From the NCBI RefSeq assembly GCF_000719115.1, contig NZ_JOEA01000035.1, positions 1-59,360 of the forward strand: a DNA stretch of 59,360 nt. Direction: 5' to 3'. Shown here in pieces: positions 28,849-36,875 of this stretch. The stretch comes from Lentzea albidocapillata (lineage in GTDB: Bacteria; Actinomycetota; Actinomycetes; Mycobacteriales; Pseudonocardiaceae). The position numbers were made by a program, and so were the translations under genes. Numbering within the stretch: position 1 is the first letter of the stretch; each line of letters begins with the position of its first letter. The notes under the pieces were generated by a model, which was not told where the DNA came from, ran no database searches, and saw only the letters and a program-made list of their open reading frames with translations.

Positions 28849-28920
28849 CAAATCCTCAATCGGGTGAGGTCGGTCACTCCGAGGGCGGACCACTCTGCGA
28901 TGGCCAACCGGAACACCGTT

Positions 28921-29566
28921 TCACAGCGCCGAATTCACCCAGTCCACCACTGCATTGTGCAGTGCGGGCGCGTCCGGGTTGGAGGTTGATCGAGTGTCCA
29001 GCGCTCGGCAGGAGGTAGACGTCCACCGACGGCGCCGGCGCGTAGTACAGCTCCTCCGAGGCGGTGATGCCCGCGGTCGTGCACACCGGGATTACCGGGC
29101 CGCAGAACTGCTTGTCCCGCTGGCCGATCGCCACCAGCACCGGCACGGTGATCAGTGCCGAGTAAGGCGCATAGACTCCCAGCGCGAACCCGTCCGGCGC
29201 CTCTGTGGACGAAACGACGTCCTTTGTGGACTCGTCCAGCGCGGCGTCGGCCTGGATCAAGCTGGTCAACTGTGCGCTGAGCGGCCTGGTGCTCTGTCCT
29301 GTGCCCAAGCGGTCCACAGCGAACGTGGCGTAGCCCGCCTGGGTCATTGCTCTGGTGAACGAGTAGGTGTTCGGCTGGTAGGGAAGTCCCAGTACACCGA
29401 GTTGTACGCGGCACCGGGCATCAGCACGAACACGGTAGAGGGAGTGGAACCTGCGGGCAGGCAAAGCGTGCCGTGCATCGTTCCCGTGACGGTCAACGCA
29501 GTCACCGGAACGTCGGCCTCGGTACAGGACGGCTGATCCTGATCGGCCACGGCGGTGCCACCGCAC
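28921..29566 (-). pseudogene. Secreted alpha/beta hydrolase, decayed
   Basis: Readable in three frames: CTEADVPVTALTVTGTMHGT, LCLPAGSTPSTVFVLMPGAA, YNSVYWDFP; then TYSFTRAMTQAGYATFAVDR, LGTGQST; then LPSAGHSINLQP and, one base shifted, DAPALHNAVVDWVNSAL-stop at 28921. The order is that of actinobacterial lipase-like hydrolases, but the middle section that should hold the GxSxG nucleophile is missing and at least two frameshifts occur. The C-terminal catalytic His (AGHS) survives. Confidence 0.75.
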
Positions 29567-29914
29567 AGGTGAACAAGCAGGTCAACATGGCTGAGGTAGC
29601 GGATCGGATGCTCATACGCGATTCATCTCGTGAGTCCTTCTCCCGTTACGGCGGTGGCCGAATGGTGACCGATCCGCACGCTCAAGGGCCTGTGGTGAGA
29701 GCGACGGTCACGGGTGCGAAATGCCGCCGAGGAACCTCGATGTAGAAGTTTGCTTCGGAATTGTGCTTGCCCAAGCCCTGGAGGGCGAACACACCGACCT
29801 CGCAGGTCATACCGAACGGCGTCGGCTCATGGCCAGCGGAAGTCGGTGCGTCCGTCCTGTCGCCGATGAGTCCCAACGGCCCGGCGGCCACTGTGATCCA
29901 TCAACGCCTGATCC
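29567..29914. other. Gene-poor stretch with one doubtful ORF
   Basis: A reverse frame (29682-29891) reads PFGMTCEVGVFALQGLGKHN, SEANFYIEVPRRHFAPVTVA, which looks protein-like but has no clear start context and no known family. It could be the stub of another exported protein gene. Nothing else was seen. Confidence 0.3.
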
Positions 29915-30769
29915 TCAGGCCGCCGTGGTCCACACGTCCACGGCGCGGAAGCCGAGTGATAACAGCAGCTCCTCCTGTCCGGGTTCGATCGTCGCGATAG
30001 CACTGCGCGCACCCGCCAGGAACGCATCGCGCAAAATGCGGCCGGTCACCAGACGATCGAGACCGCGGCCCGAGAACTCCGGCGCGGTGAACAGGTAGTA
30101 GGGAGCGACCACGTCGGCTCCGCGGAAGCCGACACCGATGGCCGCAGGCGTGCCGTTGACCTCGACCAGGTACGGCCGAGCTTCTGTCCGGTCGAGTGCC
30201 TTGGCTGCGAGCAGATCACGTACGTACTCGGCGGGCACACCGGTGGCGCGGACAGCGATGTCGCGGAAGATGTCGGCCTGGGCGCCGGTGACCTGCCTGA
30301 CCGTCACCCCTTGGGGCATGTCGGCGGGCAGCGTTGCCTGACCGGCCGCGACAGAGCTGAGGGTACGAGTCCGCAACGTGTTCTTTCCGTACTCGGCAGC
30401 CGTTTGCGCGAAGCCCTGGCTGGCCTCACCGCGAACGCGCATCACCCACGCGGCGACACCGAACTCCGGCATCTGGTCGGCGTAGTAGGCAACCTCACGC
30501 AGGTCCACGGTCCTCTTGGTGCAGAACACGCCGTTGAGCTGTGCCTGCGGCTGGAAGCTCACCATCAACGAAGTGCCGTTGCGCCCCTGCCGGACCACCG
30601 ATCGGGGAAGCCCGCGCAAGAGGTTCTCCGTGACCTGAAGCCAGGCCCGATTCGCCAGATCGGCGGGGTCGCCGCTGAACCACCGGGGCGTTGCGTTCGC
30701 CGCCACCGGACTGGCTAGCACCAGAGCTCCGCTGGCCGCGCCGAGCTTGAGGAGATCGCGCCTTTTCAT
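29915..30769 (-). CDS. Exported GNAT-like N-acetyltransferase (Tat signal)
   Basis: 284 residues. The N-terminus MKRRDLLKLGAASGALVLAS is a twin-arginine signal peptide, so the protein is exported folded. The C-terminal half (about 150-280) is GNAT-like: GVTVRQVTGAQADIF, YLVEVNGTPAAIGVGFRGAD, YYLFTAPEFSGRGLDRLVTG with the acyl-CoA binding loop partly replaced (EFSGRGLDR for QRGRGxG/A), and LLLSLGFRAVDVW. An exported acetyltransferase is odd because acetyl-CoA is cytoplasmic, so it may bind another ligand. It lies just downstream of the Kelch gene on the same strand. Confidence 0.7.
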   Translation of the reverse strand: MKRRDLLKLGAASGALVLASPVAANATPRWFSGDPADLANRAWLQVTENLLRGLPRSVVRQGRNGTSLMVSFQPQAQLNGVFCTKRTVDLREVAYYADQMPEFGVAAWVMRVRGEASQGFAQTAAEYGKNTLRTRTLSSVAAGQATLPADMPQGVTVRQVTGAQADIFRDIAVRATGVPAEYVRDLLAAKALDRTEARPYLVEVNGTPAAIGVGFRGADVVAPYYLFTAPEFSGRGLDRLVTGRILRDAFLAGARSAIATIEPGQEELLLSLGFRAVDVWTTAA

Positions 30770-30806
30770 TCAAGTGCTCCCTGTGCTGCTGAAGTGAATC
30801 GAACCG

Positions 30807-31886
30807 CTACCGAGGGCGGTAGGCGTCGTTGACGGTCATCGGTGAGCCACCGCCCAGATTCCCGCCACCGGGGATGTAGATTGTGTTGCCGATCGAGATC
30901 GCGGCCGTGCCGTGTCGCGGGACCGGCATGGGATCGAGGCGTTCCCAGCGGTTTCGGCGGGTGTCGTAAGCCTCGGTCTCGGAGAAAACGGTGTTCGCAC
31001 CGTTGCCGACCTTGCCCTCTCCGCCAAAGGTGTAGATCATCTTTCCGATGACGGCGGTGGCGATGCCGCCTCGGGGCGTGGGCATGGGTGCGCTTTCAGT
31101 CCATCGCGTGTACCTGCCAGAGGTCAGGCTCAGGGCGTAGACGGTGTCGCGGACGTTGACCTGGCCGCGATCGCGGCCGCCGAGCACGTAGAAGGTGCCG
31201 CCGACGACCGCACCGCCGACGTGGTCGCGGGCCTGCGGCAGATCAGGCAGTGCCGTCCAGCGCCGGGTGATGACGTCGTAGGAGTGCACGGAAGCGACGG
31301 TGTCCTGCAGACCACCTGGTCCTGGCGTGAGAGAGCGCATACCGCCCGCGAGGTGGATCTGGGTGCCGAGCACACCGAGTGCGGCACTACCGCGTTCGAT
31401 ACCTGAGGGCATCGGAGGCAACGCGGTCCAGCGGTTGGTCGCGGGGTTGTAGACGAAGCTGTCGCGCAGCGCCTCCCACGACGCTCCACCGGACAGCCCG
31501 CCTAGGACGTAGAGTTTTCCGCCGACCGCGGCGATGTTGGGGTGGTTCATAGGCACCGGCAGCGGCGCGGCGCTGCGCCATGTGTTGGTGCGGGTGTTGT
31601 AGACCTCGACGTCGGGCACCGTGACCATGCCACCGGCTCCGTTCGGGCGGATACCGCCCACCACGTACACGTCTGTGCCCACTGCCGCCACGCTGTGTTC
31701 CTGGCGCGGGCCGCCTGCGATCGGCGCGAGCGGCCGCCATCCCTCGCCGTACTTGGGCTCTGACGATGGTGCCGTGACGACCTGGTGGTCACCGTGTCCG
31801 GGATGCGCATGCGCAGTGGCGGTCGGGACGGTCATGACTAGTGCGGTGGCGATGGCCGAGACCGCACGAATATGTCTGCTGTTCAA
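30807..31886 (-). CDS. Secreted Kelch-repeat beta-propeller protein
   Basis: 359 residues with a Sec signal peptide (residues 1-28, AVSAIATALVMTVPTATAHA) and a His-rich mature start (HPGHGDH), a possible metal site. At least five to six Kelch blades are visible, each with GG doublets and Tyr/Trp spacing: DVYVVGGIRPNGAGG, KLYVLGGLSGGASWE, QIHLAGGMRSLTPG, TFYVLGGRDRGQVN, MIYTFGGEGKVGNG, TIYIPGGGNLGGGS. Kelch propellers bind proteins or sugars; galactose-oxidase copper ligands are not evident. Likely part of the exported set 29.9-32.8 kb. Confidence 0.85.
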   Translation of the reverse strand: MNSRHIRAVSAIATALVMTVPTATAHAHPGHGDHQVVTAPSSEPKYGEGWRPLAPIAGGPRQEHSVAAVGTDVYVVGGIRPNGAGGMVTVPDVEVYNTRTNTWRSAAPLPVPMNHPNIAAVGGKLYVLGGLSGGASWEALRDSFVYNPATNRWTALPPMPSGIERGSAALGVLGTQIHLAGGMRSLTPGPGGLQDTVASVHSYDVITRRWTALPDLPQARDHVGGAVVGGTFYVLGGRDRGQVNVRDTVYALSLTSGRYTRWTESAPMPTPRGGIATAVIGKMIYTFGGEGKVGNGANTVFSETEAYDTRRNRWERLDPMPVPRHGTAAISIGNTIYIPGGGNLGGGSPMTVNDAYRPR

Positions 31887-31922
31887 GGAAGAACTCCCTC
31901 AGGTCATGTCTTCGTTGTTCAA

Positions 31923-32831
31923 TCAGGACAGTCGGACGAGCCCGTCGAAGCTCTTGCCCGGGTACCACGGAGTGCTAAGCAGCTGGTCGAATCCAGGGAT
32001 GGTCTCCATATGCCGGACCATCCGGTCCCTCATCCGCTGGTCGGGAAGCGGCCCCCGCATGGCGGCGAGGTTGTCCACGGCGTGGTCGGGATTGGTGGTG
32101 GCGGGAAGCGCGACGGTGACTGCGGGGTGCCCGAGGATCCACTTGAGGAAGAACTGCGACCACGTGGTCGCACCGATCTCAGCGGCGAAACCAGGCAACC
32201 GGTGGTCTCGCACCAGATGCGGGAGGCGGGCCTTCTCCAGCGGCATGTTCACCATCACGGCCGTGCCGTGGTCAGCAGCCAGCGAAAGCAGCCGCTCCTC
32301 GGCCACTCGGTTCCTGATGGAGTACGAGACCTGCACGAAATCGAGGTCGCCGTCGCGGACGTACTGCTCCAGGAAGGGCACGTACGACGACATGTGGTGG
32401 GTGACGCCGAGGTAGCGAATCCGGCCGTCGCGCTTCCAGGCACGCAACACCGGCAGCACCGCGTCGACGTTGACGAGGCTGTGCACCTGCACGACATCGA
32501 TGCGGTCGCGCCACAGGCGGTTGAGTGATTGCTCGAACTGGCGCCGCGCGTGGCTGTCATCGCCCAGGTACTCGCCGGTGGCCCAGGTCTTGTTGGTGAT
32601 GAACAGTTCTCCGGTGATACCCAGACCCGCGGCGAAGTCTCCGACGGAGACCTCTGACAACCCGTACAGCGGCGAGGTGTCGACGACCCGCCCACCGCCG
32701 GTGTGGAAGCGGCGCAGCACCTCACGCAGATGATCACGAGGAGCGCCAGGCCGTTTGTCGAACGTCATGAAGGTGCCCAGCCCGATCGCCGGCACCAGTT
32801 CGCCCGACTTGGGGATCCGCCGCGTGATCAA
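31923..32831 (-). CDS. Aldo/keto reductase
   Basis: 302 residues from a TTG at 32831. The AKR tetrad is present: Asp and Tyr in VVDTSPLYGLSE, Lys in ELFITNKTWA and His in DVVQVHSLVN. The barrel continues through RYLGVTHHMSSYVPF and ends GHPAVTVALPATTNPDHAVD. NADPH-dependent carbonyl reduction is expected. The same frame extends upstream through a Tat-like leader, from which it is cut by an amber codon (see 32850-32945). If TTG is really used, the enzyme is cytoplasmic; close relatives with Tat leaders are exported. Confidence 0.85.
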   Translation of the reverse strand: MITRRIPKSGELVPAIGLGTFMTFDKRPGAPRDHLREVLRRFHTGGGRVVDTSPLYGLSEVSVGDFAAGLGITGELFITNKTWATGEYLGDDSHARRQFEQSLNRLWRDRIDVVQVHSLVNVDAVLPVLRAWKRDGRIRYLGVTHHMSSYVPFLEQYVRDGDLDFVQVSYSIRNRVAEERLLSLAADHGTAVMVNMPLEKARLPHLVRDHRLPGFAAEIGATTWSQFFLKWILGHPAVTVALPATTNPDHAVDNLAAMRGPLPDQRMRDRMVRHMETIPGFDQLLSTPWYPGKSFDGLVRLS

Positions 32832-32849
32832 GGGCTCGGTCGTGCCCTG

Positions 32850-32945
32850 CTATTGCTGAGCAGCCGCTCCTTGAGCAGAGGCTGCCGCCCCGACGACGGC
32901 GGCTCCGCCGGCTTGTATCAGGGCACGTCGCGAGATCGGAGACAT
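32850..32945 (-). other. Tat leader ORF ending in TAG just before the aldo/keto reductase
   Basis: ATG 32945 starts MSPISRRALIQAGGAAVVGA followed by AASAQGAAAQQ and TAG (32850-32852). It is in the same frame as the reductase, 114 bp upstream of its TTG (38 codons), and has the RR and hydrophobic core of a twin-arginine signal. One base change in the TAG would fuse it to the enzyme. Confidence 0.75.
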
Positions 32946-32996
32946 GAGAACCCTTCGATGTCCAGGCCCCGCCTTGGGCCACACGGAGATGCCGTT

Positions 32997-33063
32997 AGAA
33001 CATCTCTATATCGACGTTACATGACAGCTTTACCGCTGACAAGTGGTGCTATAGTGGTGTTAC
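32997..33063 (+). promoter_or_regulatory. Promoter/operator region between reductase and tetR
   Basis: The gap contains TGACAGC-TTTAC-CGCTGACA, an imperfect dyad, two copies of GTTACATGA (about 33022 and 33060), and CTATAGT just before ATG 33064, which could be a -10 or start of a near-leaderless transcript. Self-regulation by the TetR is typical of the family. Confidence 0.45.
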
Positions 33064-33771
33064 ATGAGCGACGGGCAACACACACAGGCGCGAGAACGCA
33101 TCCTCGCCGCGGCATCCGAGTTGATGGCCAAGGCGGGCATCGAAGGCACCTCCATCAGGGATGTCTGCACCGCCGCAGGCGTGACGCCGCCGACGGTTTA
33201 CCACTACTTCCAAGACAAGAAGGGCCTTCTCGACGCCGTTGTCGCCGACGGCTTCGAGAGGTACCTGGCCGAGAAACGCAACCGAGCCAACTCCGACGAC
33301 CCCGTCGAGGACCTGCGACGCGGGTGGAACGGTCACGTCGAGTTCGGGTTGCGTCATCCAACGCTCTACGGCCTGATGTACGGCGGCGCACGGACAACAC
33401 AACATCCCGCAGCAGCCGAGGGTGAACGCATCCTCCGGCACATAGTCAGCCGGATCTCCCAGGCGGGCCTGTTGCGGATGCCGGTGGACGACGCCGTGCA
33501 GATCATTCACGCGGCCACGGTGGGGGCTACCCTGTTGCTGATCACGAGCGCACACAGCCCGGGAATGGACGGGTTGTCCGACCGAACGCGAGAGGCAGTG
33601 CTGGCTTCGGTTCTCGTCGCCGCGCACGCCGAGATCGAAGACCTCAGCGTCGCCGCGAGGAATGTGCTCATGCTGCTTGCCCGCACGCGCGAAATGCCAC
33701 TGTCCCAGGGAGAGCTGGCCATCTTCCGCGAGCTGCTCGGCCGCCTCAGCGACTCCACCTCAACCATGTAA
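33064..33771 (+). CDS. TetR-family transcriptional regulator
   Basis: 235 residues. QARERILAAASELMAKAGIE, GTSIRDVCTAAGVTPPTVYH, YFQDKKGLLDAVVADGF is the canonical TetR DNA-binding domain; the remaining 170 residues form a helical ligand domain typical of the family. It is divergent from the exported enzyme cluster, and is the likely repressor of the aldo/keto reductase and perhaps the Kelch/GNAT genes. Confidence 0.9.
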   Translation: MSDGQHTQARERILAAASELMAKAGIEGTSIRDVCTAAGVTPPTVYHYFQDKKGLLDAVVADGFERYLAEKRNRANSDDPVEDLRRGWNGHVEFGLRHPTLYGLMYGGARTTQHPAAAEGERILRHIVSRISQAGLLRMPVDDAVQIIHAATVGATLLLITSAHSPGMDGLSDRTREAVLASVLVAAHAEIEDLSVAARNVLMLLARTREMPLSQGELAIFRELLGRLSDSTSTM

Positions 33772-33800
33772 GCGCGTCCGCGAGCCAGAGAGGGCAACAG

Positions 33801-33950
33801 GTGATTGGCGACCGCAAGAACGACCACGTCCGGCTCGCCGCCGAACATCACCGGCCGTCGGGCCGCAATGGGTTCGACGACGTGACTTTCGTCCGCCTTG
33901 CACTGGCCGGGATCGCCCGCGTCGACGTCTCGCTCGCCGTTGAGTTGTTG
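33801..33950 (+). pseudogene. Type 2 isopentenyl-diphosphate isomerase, N-terminal stub
   Basis: GTG 33801 begins IGDRKNDHVRLAAEHHRPSG, RNGFDDVTFVRLALAGIARV, DVSLAVELLSV, matching the N-terminus of FMN-dependent IDI-2 (usually RKxDHVRLAxEQH ... NDFDDVSFVHHALAG). The match fades at about 33950 and the frame ends at 33998, so over 85 percent of the enzyme is missing. Likely deleted during rearrangement. Confidence 0.75.
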
Positions 33951-34006
33951 TCGGTAAGGCCTCAAAATTATCATTGTCGCCGACAGCGACAGGTCTGAGG
34001 TATGCG

Positions 34007-34046
34007 CCGGATTCCTGCGCGGACAACGTCTCGCGCAGGAATCCGG
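34007..34046 (+). terminator. Perfect 15-bp hairpin
   Basis: CCGGATTCCTGCGCG (34007-34021) pairs exactly with CGCGCAGGAATCCGG (34032-34046), loop 10 bases. A short T-rich tail follows (TTACGTCTCCTTTG). It may have terminated the deleted isomerase gene or serve as a bidirectional terminator. Confidence 0.7.
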
Positions 34047-34151
34047 TTACGTCTCCTTTGTCATCCTGCTGTGTTGCGAGACACGGGGTTATTCAGAGAC
34101 AATAGAACTTAGGCGTCCCTTGTTTCAAGGACGGCGGTACGCCTTCGCGCC

Positions 34152-34516
34152 TCACGTCGCAGGGGTCGAAGCCCAGTGATCCCCGCCCACTGGCGTGCCG
34201 TAGGTGGCGACAAGATCGCCCCTGCTCGGCAGGAACCCGCCGTTTTGAATCCAGAAGGTGCGACGAGCCGTTGAAGACGCCATGAACTTCGATGGGTTCG
34301 ACAGTGTTTCGCGCGCCCAAGTTGAAGAAGCTGCGGCAAGTGCCCCTGCTGACGGTCGTGGTATTCCAGTTGCGGGCAGGAAGTGTGATGAACGAGGCGT
34401 AGTTGCCCCGCGAGCAGATCGTCAACCGGCCCGTTTCCGCCGCAGTGGCGGGCGTGGCCGCAGCAAGAAGGATTGCCGCAGTCGCGCTTGCAATAGCAGC
34501 TGTGACAGCGCGTCAT
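34152..34516 (-). pseudogene. Secreted small protein with two frameshifts
   Basis: ATG 34516 (MTR) and, one base out of frame, VTAAIASATAAILLAATPAT with AAETGRLTICSRGNYASFIT form a signal peptide and mature start. The frame then reads NWNTTTVSRGTCRSFFNLGA, VEPIEVHGVFNGSSHLL before a second shift into IQNGGFLPSRGDLVATYGTP, VGGDHWASTPAT and a stop. The two cysteines suggest a disulphide. The continuity across shifts argues for a recently broken gene of unknown function. Confidence 0.65.
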
Positions 34517-34600
34517 GAGCGTCTTGGACGGCTGATCAGGCTAGTGTTGTGGACAGTAGACGATCAGCAGTGACGCTCGGTCACACACGAAAGAAGCGAC

Positions 34601-35473
34601 ATGAACACCTACAATCCCGACGGCAACAAGTTGTTGGACTACGAAACGGCCTTTCCCTATTACACGGCTCTTGTGAGAGAGTACTTGTCCGTCGACCAGG
34701 AGTTGCCTCTGGAGCGGGCCGTGACGAAATTCGTCGGGCCGATCCGGAGTGCCTTCGTCGACCACCGTCGGCCGGCCGAGGACGATGTCGAGGGCATCTT
34801 GTGGCAAGCCGCGCGGGCAGTGCTCCAGGCCGCTTGCGCACCCAGAGATTCCCCCGCTGCCCTCGATAGGGTTCACGGGCGACTTGCCTTCCTGATGAAA
34901 GCCGTCAAAGACCAGGGTGATCTCGTCCGCGAGCCAGGACAGGAGCAGTGCCGGCTCTGGGGCTGGGCGGTCTTCACCGACCTTCCCGTCTTCTCGGCCG
35001 AGATGCGCGAAGAGTTCGACCGAGCGGCGTTTGCCCCCGACGCCGCCGTCAGATTCCCTCTGTACAACGCGTTCGCCGCACGGTTGACCGCGATCGGCGT
35101 CGACTTCGCTCTCTACGCGATCTGGACGATTCGTGACTGTCTCGAAGAGGAGTCACCAGGTCTTGAAACCCTGCCCGCAGCCGTTCCGTGGTTCGTGCAC
35201 TGCTCCGGACTGCTTCACTCCTTGGCGCGCCGGTCCGGCGCGCTTCTGGATTACTCGGCCCCCAAAGCAGACCTTGGCGCGCTCGCCGTGCAACACGGCC
35301 TCACCATTGGCGGCTTCACCATCGAACGGTGGGAATTTTGGCGAAGTCGCTTGGAGGAGATCGCCGCCGGGTCCGACTCGGCCGGCGATGTGGCCGCCGT
35401 CGCCGTGCGTCACATGCGTTCCGCAGCCGACGGCTGGGCGGAGTCATCACGCCAGTCCGGCAGACATCAATGA
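34601..35473 (+). CDS. DUF3632-like protein
   Basis: 290 residues from ATG 34601 (GAAAGAAGCGAC upstream, weak site). The segment WGWAVFTDLPVFSAEMREEF, YNAFAARLTAIGVDFALYAI, WTIRDCLEE, VPWFVHCSGLLHSLAR strongly recalls the DUF3632 family, which is mostly fungal (motif xNAFAARL...DFxLYAIWxLRDxLE). It has no signal peptide or catalytic motif known to me. A bacterial member inside a mobile region suggests transfer. The gene looks intact and single. Confidence 0.6.
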   Translation: MNTYNPDGNKLLDYETAFPYYTALVREYLSVDQELPLERAVTKFVGPIRSAFVDHRRPAEDDVEGILWQAARAVLQAACAPRDSPAALDRVHGRLAFLMKAVKDQGDLVREPGQEQCRLWGWAVFTDLPVFSAEMREEFDRAAFAPDAAVRFPLYNAFAARLTAIGVDFALYAIWTIRDCLEEESPGLETLPAAVPWFVHCSGLLHSLARRSGALLDYSAPKADLGALAVQHGLTIGGFTIERWEFWRSRLEEIAAGSDSAGDVAAVAVRHMRSAADGWAESSRQSGRHQ

Positions 35474-35477
35474 CAGG

Positions 35478-35570
35478 GCTTTTTCGTGCGCTTGAAACGA
35501 TCTCCGCTTGATCATCTTTTTCGTGATCAACAGGCGAGTGAAGGAGCCAAGAAGAAGGCGCTGCCTCCTT
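35478..35570 (+). repeat. Second repeat family, copy 2 (pairs with 17.57 kb)
   Basis: GGGCTTTTTCGTGCGC, AAACGATCTCCGCTTGATCA, GATCAACAGGCG, TGAAGGAG and GCGCTGCCTCC repeat the order seen at 17574-17677. Here the upstream terminator arm is replaced by ATGACA from the end of the DUF3632 gene, so this copy is cut exactly at the terminator. It ends near an 8-bp inverted repeat (CATTTGAC / GTCAAATG, about 35570-35590). Confidence 0.7.
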
Positions 35571-35590
35571 CATTTGACTAACGTCAAATG

Positions 35591-35915
35591 CGGTCATCAC
35601 GAACGGGTGAACTTGCTGAATCGACGTCAAGCGCGCTGAGCGGACGCTGCTTACCCGCAACAACGGCAGGTCAGGGTGTTCCATGTTTGTCGGTGGTCCT
35701 AGAGACCACATAGACGTGATCTATGGCACGGACACGGCTCCGAGGTAGATCGCCGCGTAGGAGGCGACCAGCCATTGCGGCATCGCTGGAGCACGCTGGG
35801 CGCCAGCGCTCAGCGAGGATCGCAACATCGAGTAGCCGAGGACAAGGTCACCACCTGGTGACCCGCTGGGTCACGCCTCAGAGGTCACACGAACGTCCTC
35901 GCCATCTTGAGGGTC
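35591..35915. other. Gene-free stretch before repeat copy C
   Basis: No supported coding frame. Short direct similarity to the region before copy B (TCATG...AGTGGATCTTGGG) begins at its right end. Confidence 0.4.
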
Positions 35916-35916
35916 A

Positions 35917-36079
35917 TGAAGGAGTGGATCTTGGGCAACTGCGCAAACGAACGCTAACGCACCCGACTGGAGATCAAGTGCGCTCAACTGAGCGGAACGT
36001 TCTGTTTCTGCAGTTCAGAGGGTTGCGAACCCGTATCTGGGGGTCAAGGGGTCGTAGGTTCAAATCCTGTCGTCCCGAC
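35917..36079 (+). repeat. tRNA-Pro-linked repeat, copy C, with tRNA-Pro(GGG) 3' half
   Basis: AAGGAGTGGATCTTGGGC, CGAACGCTAACGCACCCGA with AGATCAAGTGCGCTCAACTG, CTGTTTCTGCAG, GCGAACCCGTAT, then CTGGGGG at 36037 and the tRNA-Pro 3' half through the acceptor strand (ends 36078). It differs from copy B at GTAGG for GCAGG in the T-stem, which breaks one pair, so the copies have drifted apart. The 5' tRNA half is again absent. Confidence 0.85.
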
Positions 36080-36084
36080 GGCCA

Positions 36085-36126
36085 AGAGGGTCTTCGCAGC
36101 TCAGATGCTGTGGAGGCCCTCTTTTT
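36085..36126 (+). terminator. Rho-independent terminator after tRNA-Pro 3' half C
   Basis: AGAGGG (36085-36090) pairs with CCCTCT (36117-36122) and an inner GCAGC/GCTGT pair extends the stem; TTTTT follows. It differs in sequence from the terminator after copy B, so the two flanks have different origins. Confidence 0.8.
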
Positions 36127-36296
36127 GTGATCTTGCAGAGTTCTGTTGGGTCAAGTACGTCGCTCATAGAGCCCTTTACTCGAGCGCTCGCGCCTGCATC
36201 AGTCGTTGTTTGCTTGGGCTCGGTCTGCAGAACGAGGCGTCGCCCGGCTTGAGAAGAGAACCTGCGACTCCTTTACCGGCCGCGTGGCGGAGTTAA

Positions 36297-36648
36297 GGCG
36301 CCTGCGCCTATTCGGGCGCCCGCATCCCCGGCCAGGTTGCGCAGGTGCTGGAGGGCCGTTCGTTCGACTCGTTCGACGACTTCCGCAAGGTGTTCTGGAT
36401 GGCCGTGGCGGCCGACGCCTACCTGGTCTCGCAGTTCGACCGGCGCGACAAGTACAGGCTGGCTGCGGGCTACGCACCGGCCGAGGACGAATCCCAGCGG
36501 CACGGTGGACAGTCACGGTATGTGCTGCACCACATTCAGCCCATCCAGCACGAGGGCGGCGTGTACGACCTCAACAACATCATCGTGGCGCCCCCCGAGG
36601 TACCAAGCTGAGGTACTTTCGCCCAAGTACCACTACGGAAAGGGATGA
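36297..36648 (+). pseudogene. Orphan S-pyocin/colicin-type HNH nuclease toxin tip, frameshifted
   Basis: There is no start codon: the frame opens after a TAA at 36294. RIPGQVAQVLEGRSFDSFDD, FRKVFWMAVAADAYLVSQFD, YVLHHIQPIQHEGGVYDLNN is the C-terminal nuclease of S-type pyocins and colicins (His-His near the metal site). An extra C in a run of six (36591-36596) shifts the frame; corrected, it continues as PPRYQAEVLSPKYHYGKG to a TGA at 36646, restoring the last metal-binding His. A headless tip followed by an immunity gene is what displaced RHS or pyocin cassettes look like. Confidence 0.8.
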
Positions 36649-36653
36649 GCGGG

Positions 36654-36875
36654 ATGGAGAAAGCTGTCCCGCGCGGAAATGATTGCGCTGGTAGAGCGGA
36701 TGCTGCAGCCTGACTTCCCCGTGGAGGAGGACGCTGCGGCGGTGGACGCGCTCACCCGGTCCACGGGCAACCCGCACGTCTACAGTCTGATCTTTCGCCC
36801 CGCCAAGGGAAAAGAGAACATGACTGCGGAGGAATCGTCGACGAGGCGCTGGCCTACCGCCCCATCGAACTTTGA
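36654..36875 (+). pseudogene. Cognate-type pyocin/colicin immunity protein, frameshifted
   Basis: ATG 36654 gives MEK, an extra A then shifts to LSRAEMIALVERMLQPDFPV, EEDAAAVDALTRSTGNPHVY, SLIFRPAKG, MTAEE, and after a second one-base loss IVDEALAYRPIEL-stop at 36873. This is the colicin/S-pyocin immunity pattern (acidic helix ... HP.VS.LIFxP ... EExVxEALAYRP). Both toxin tip and immunity are broken by single-base indels, so the pair is silent. Confidence 0.75.
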
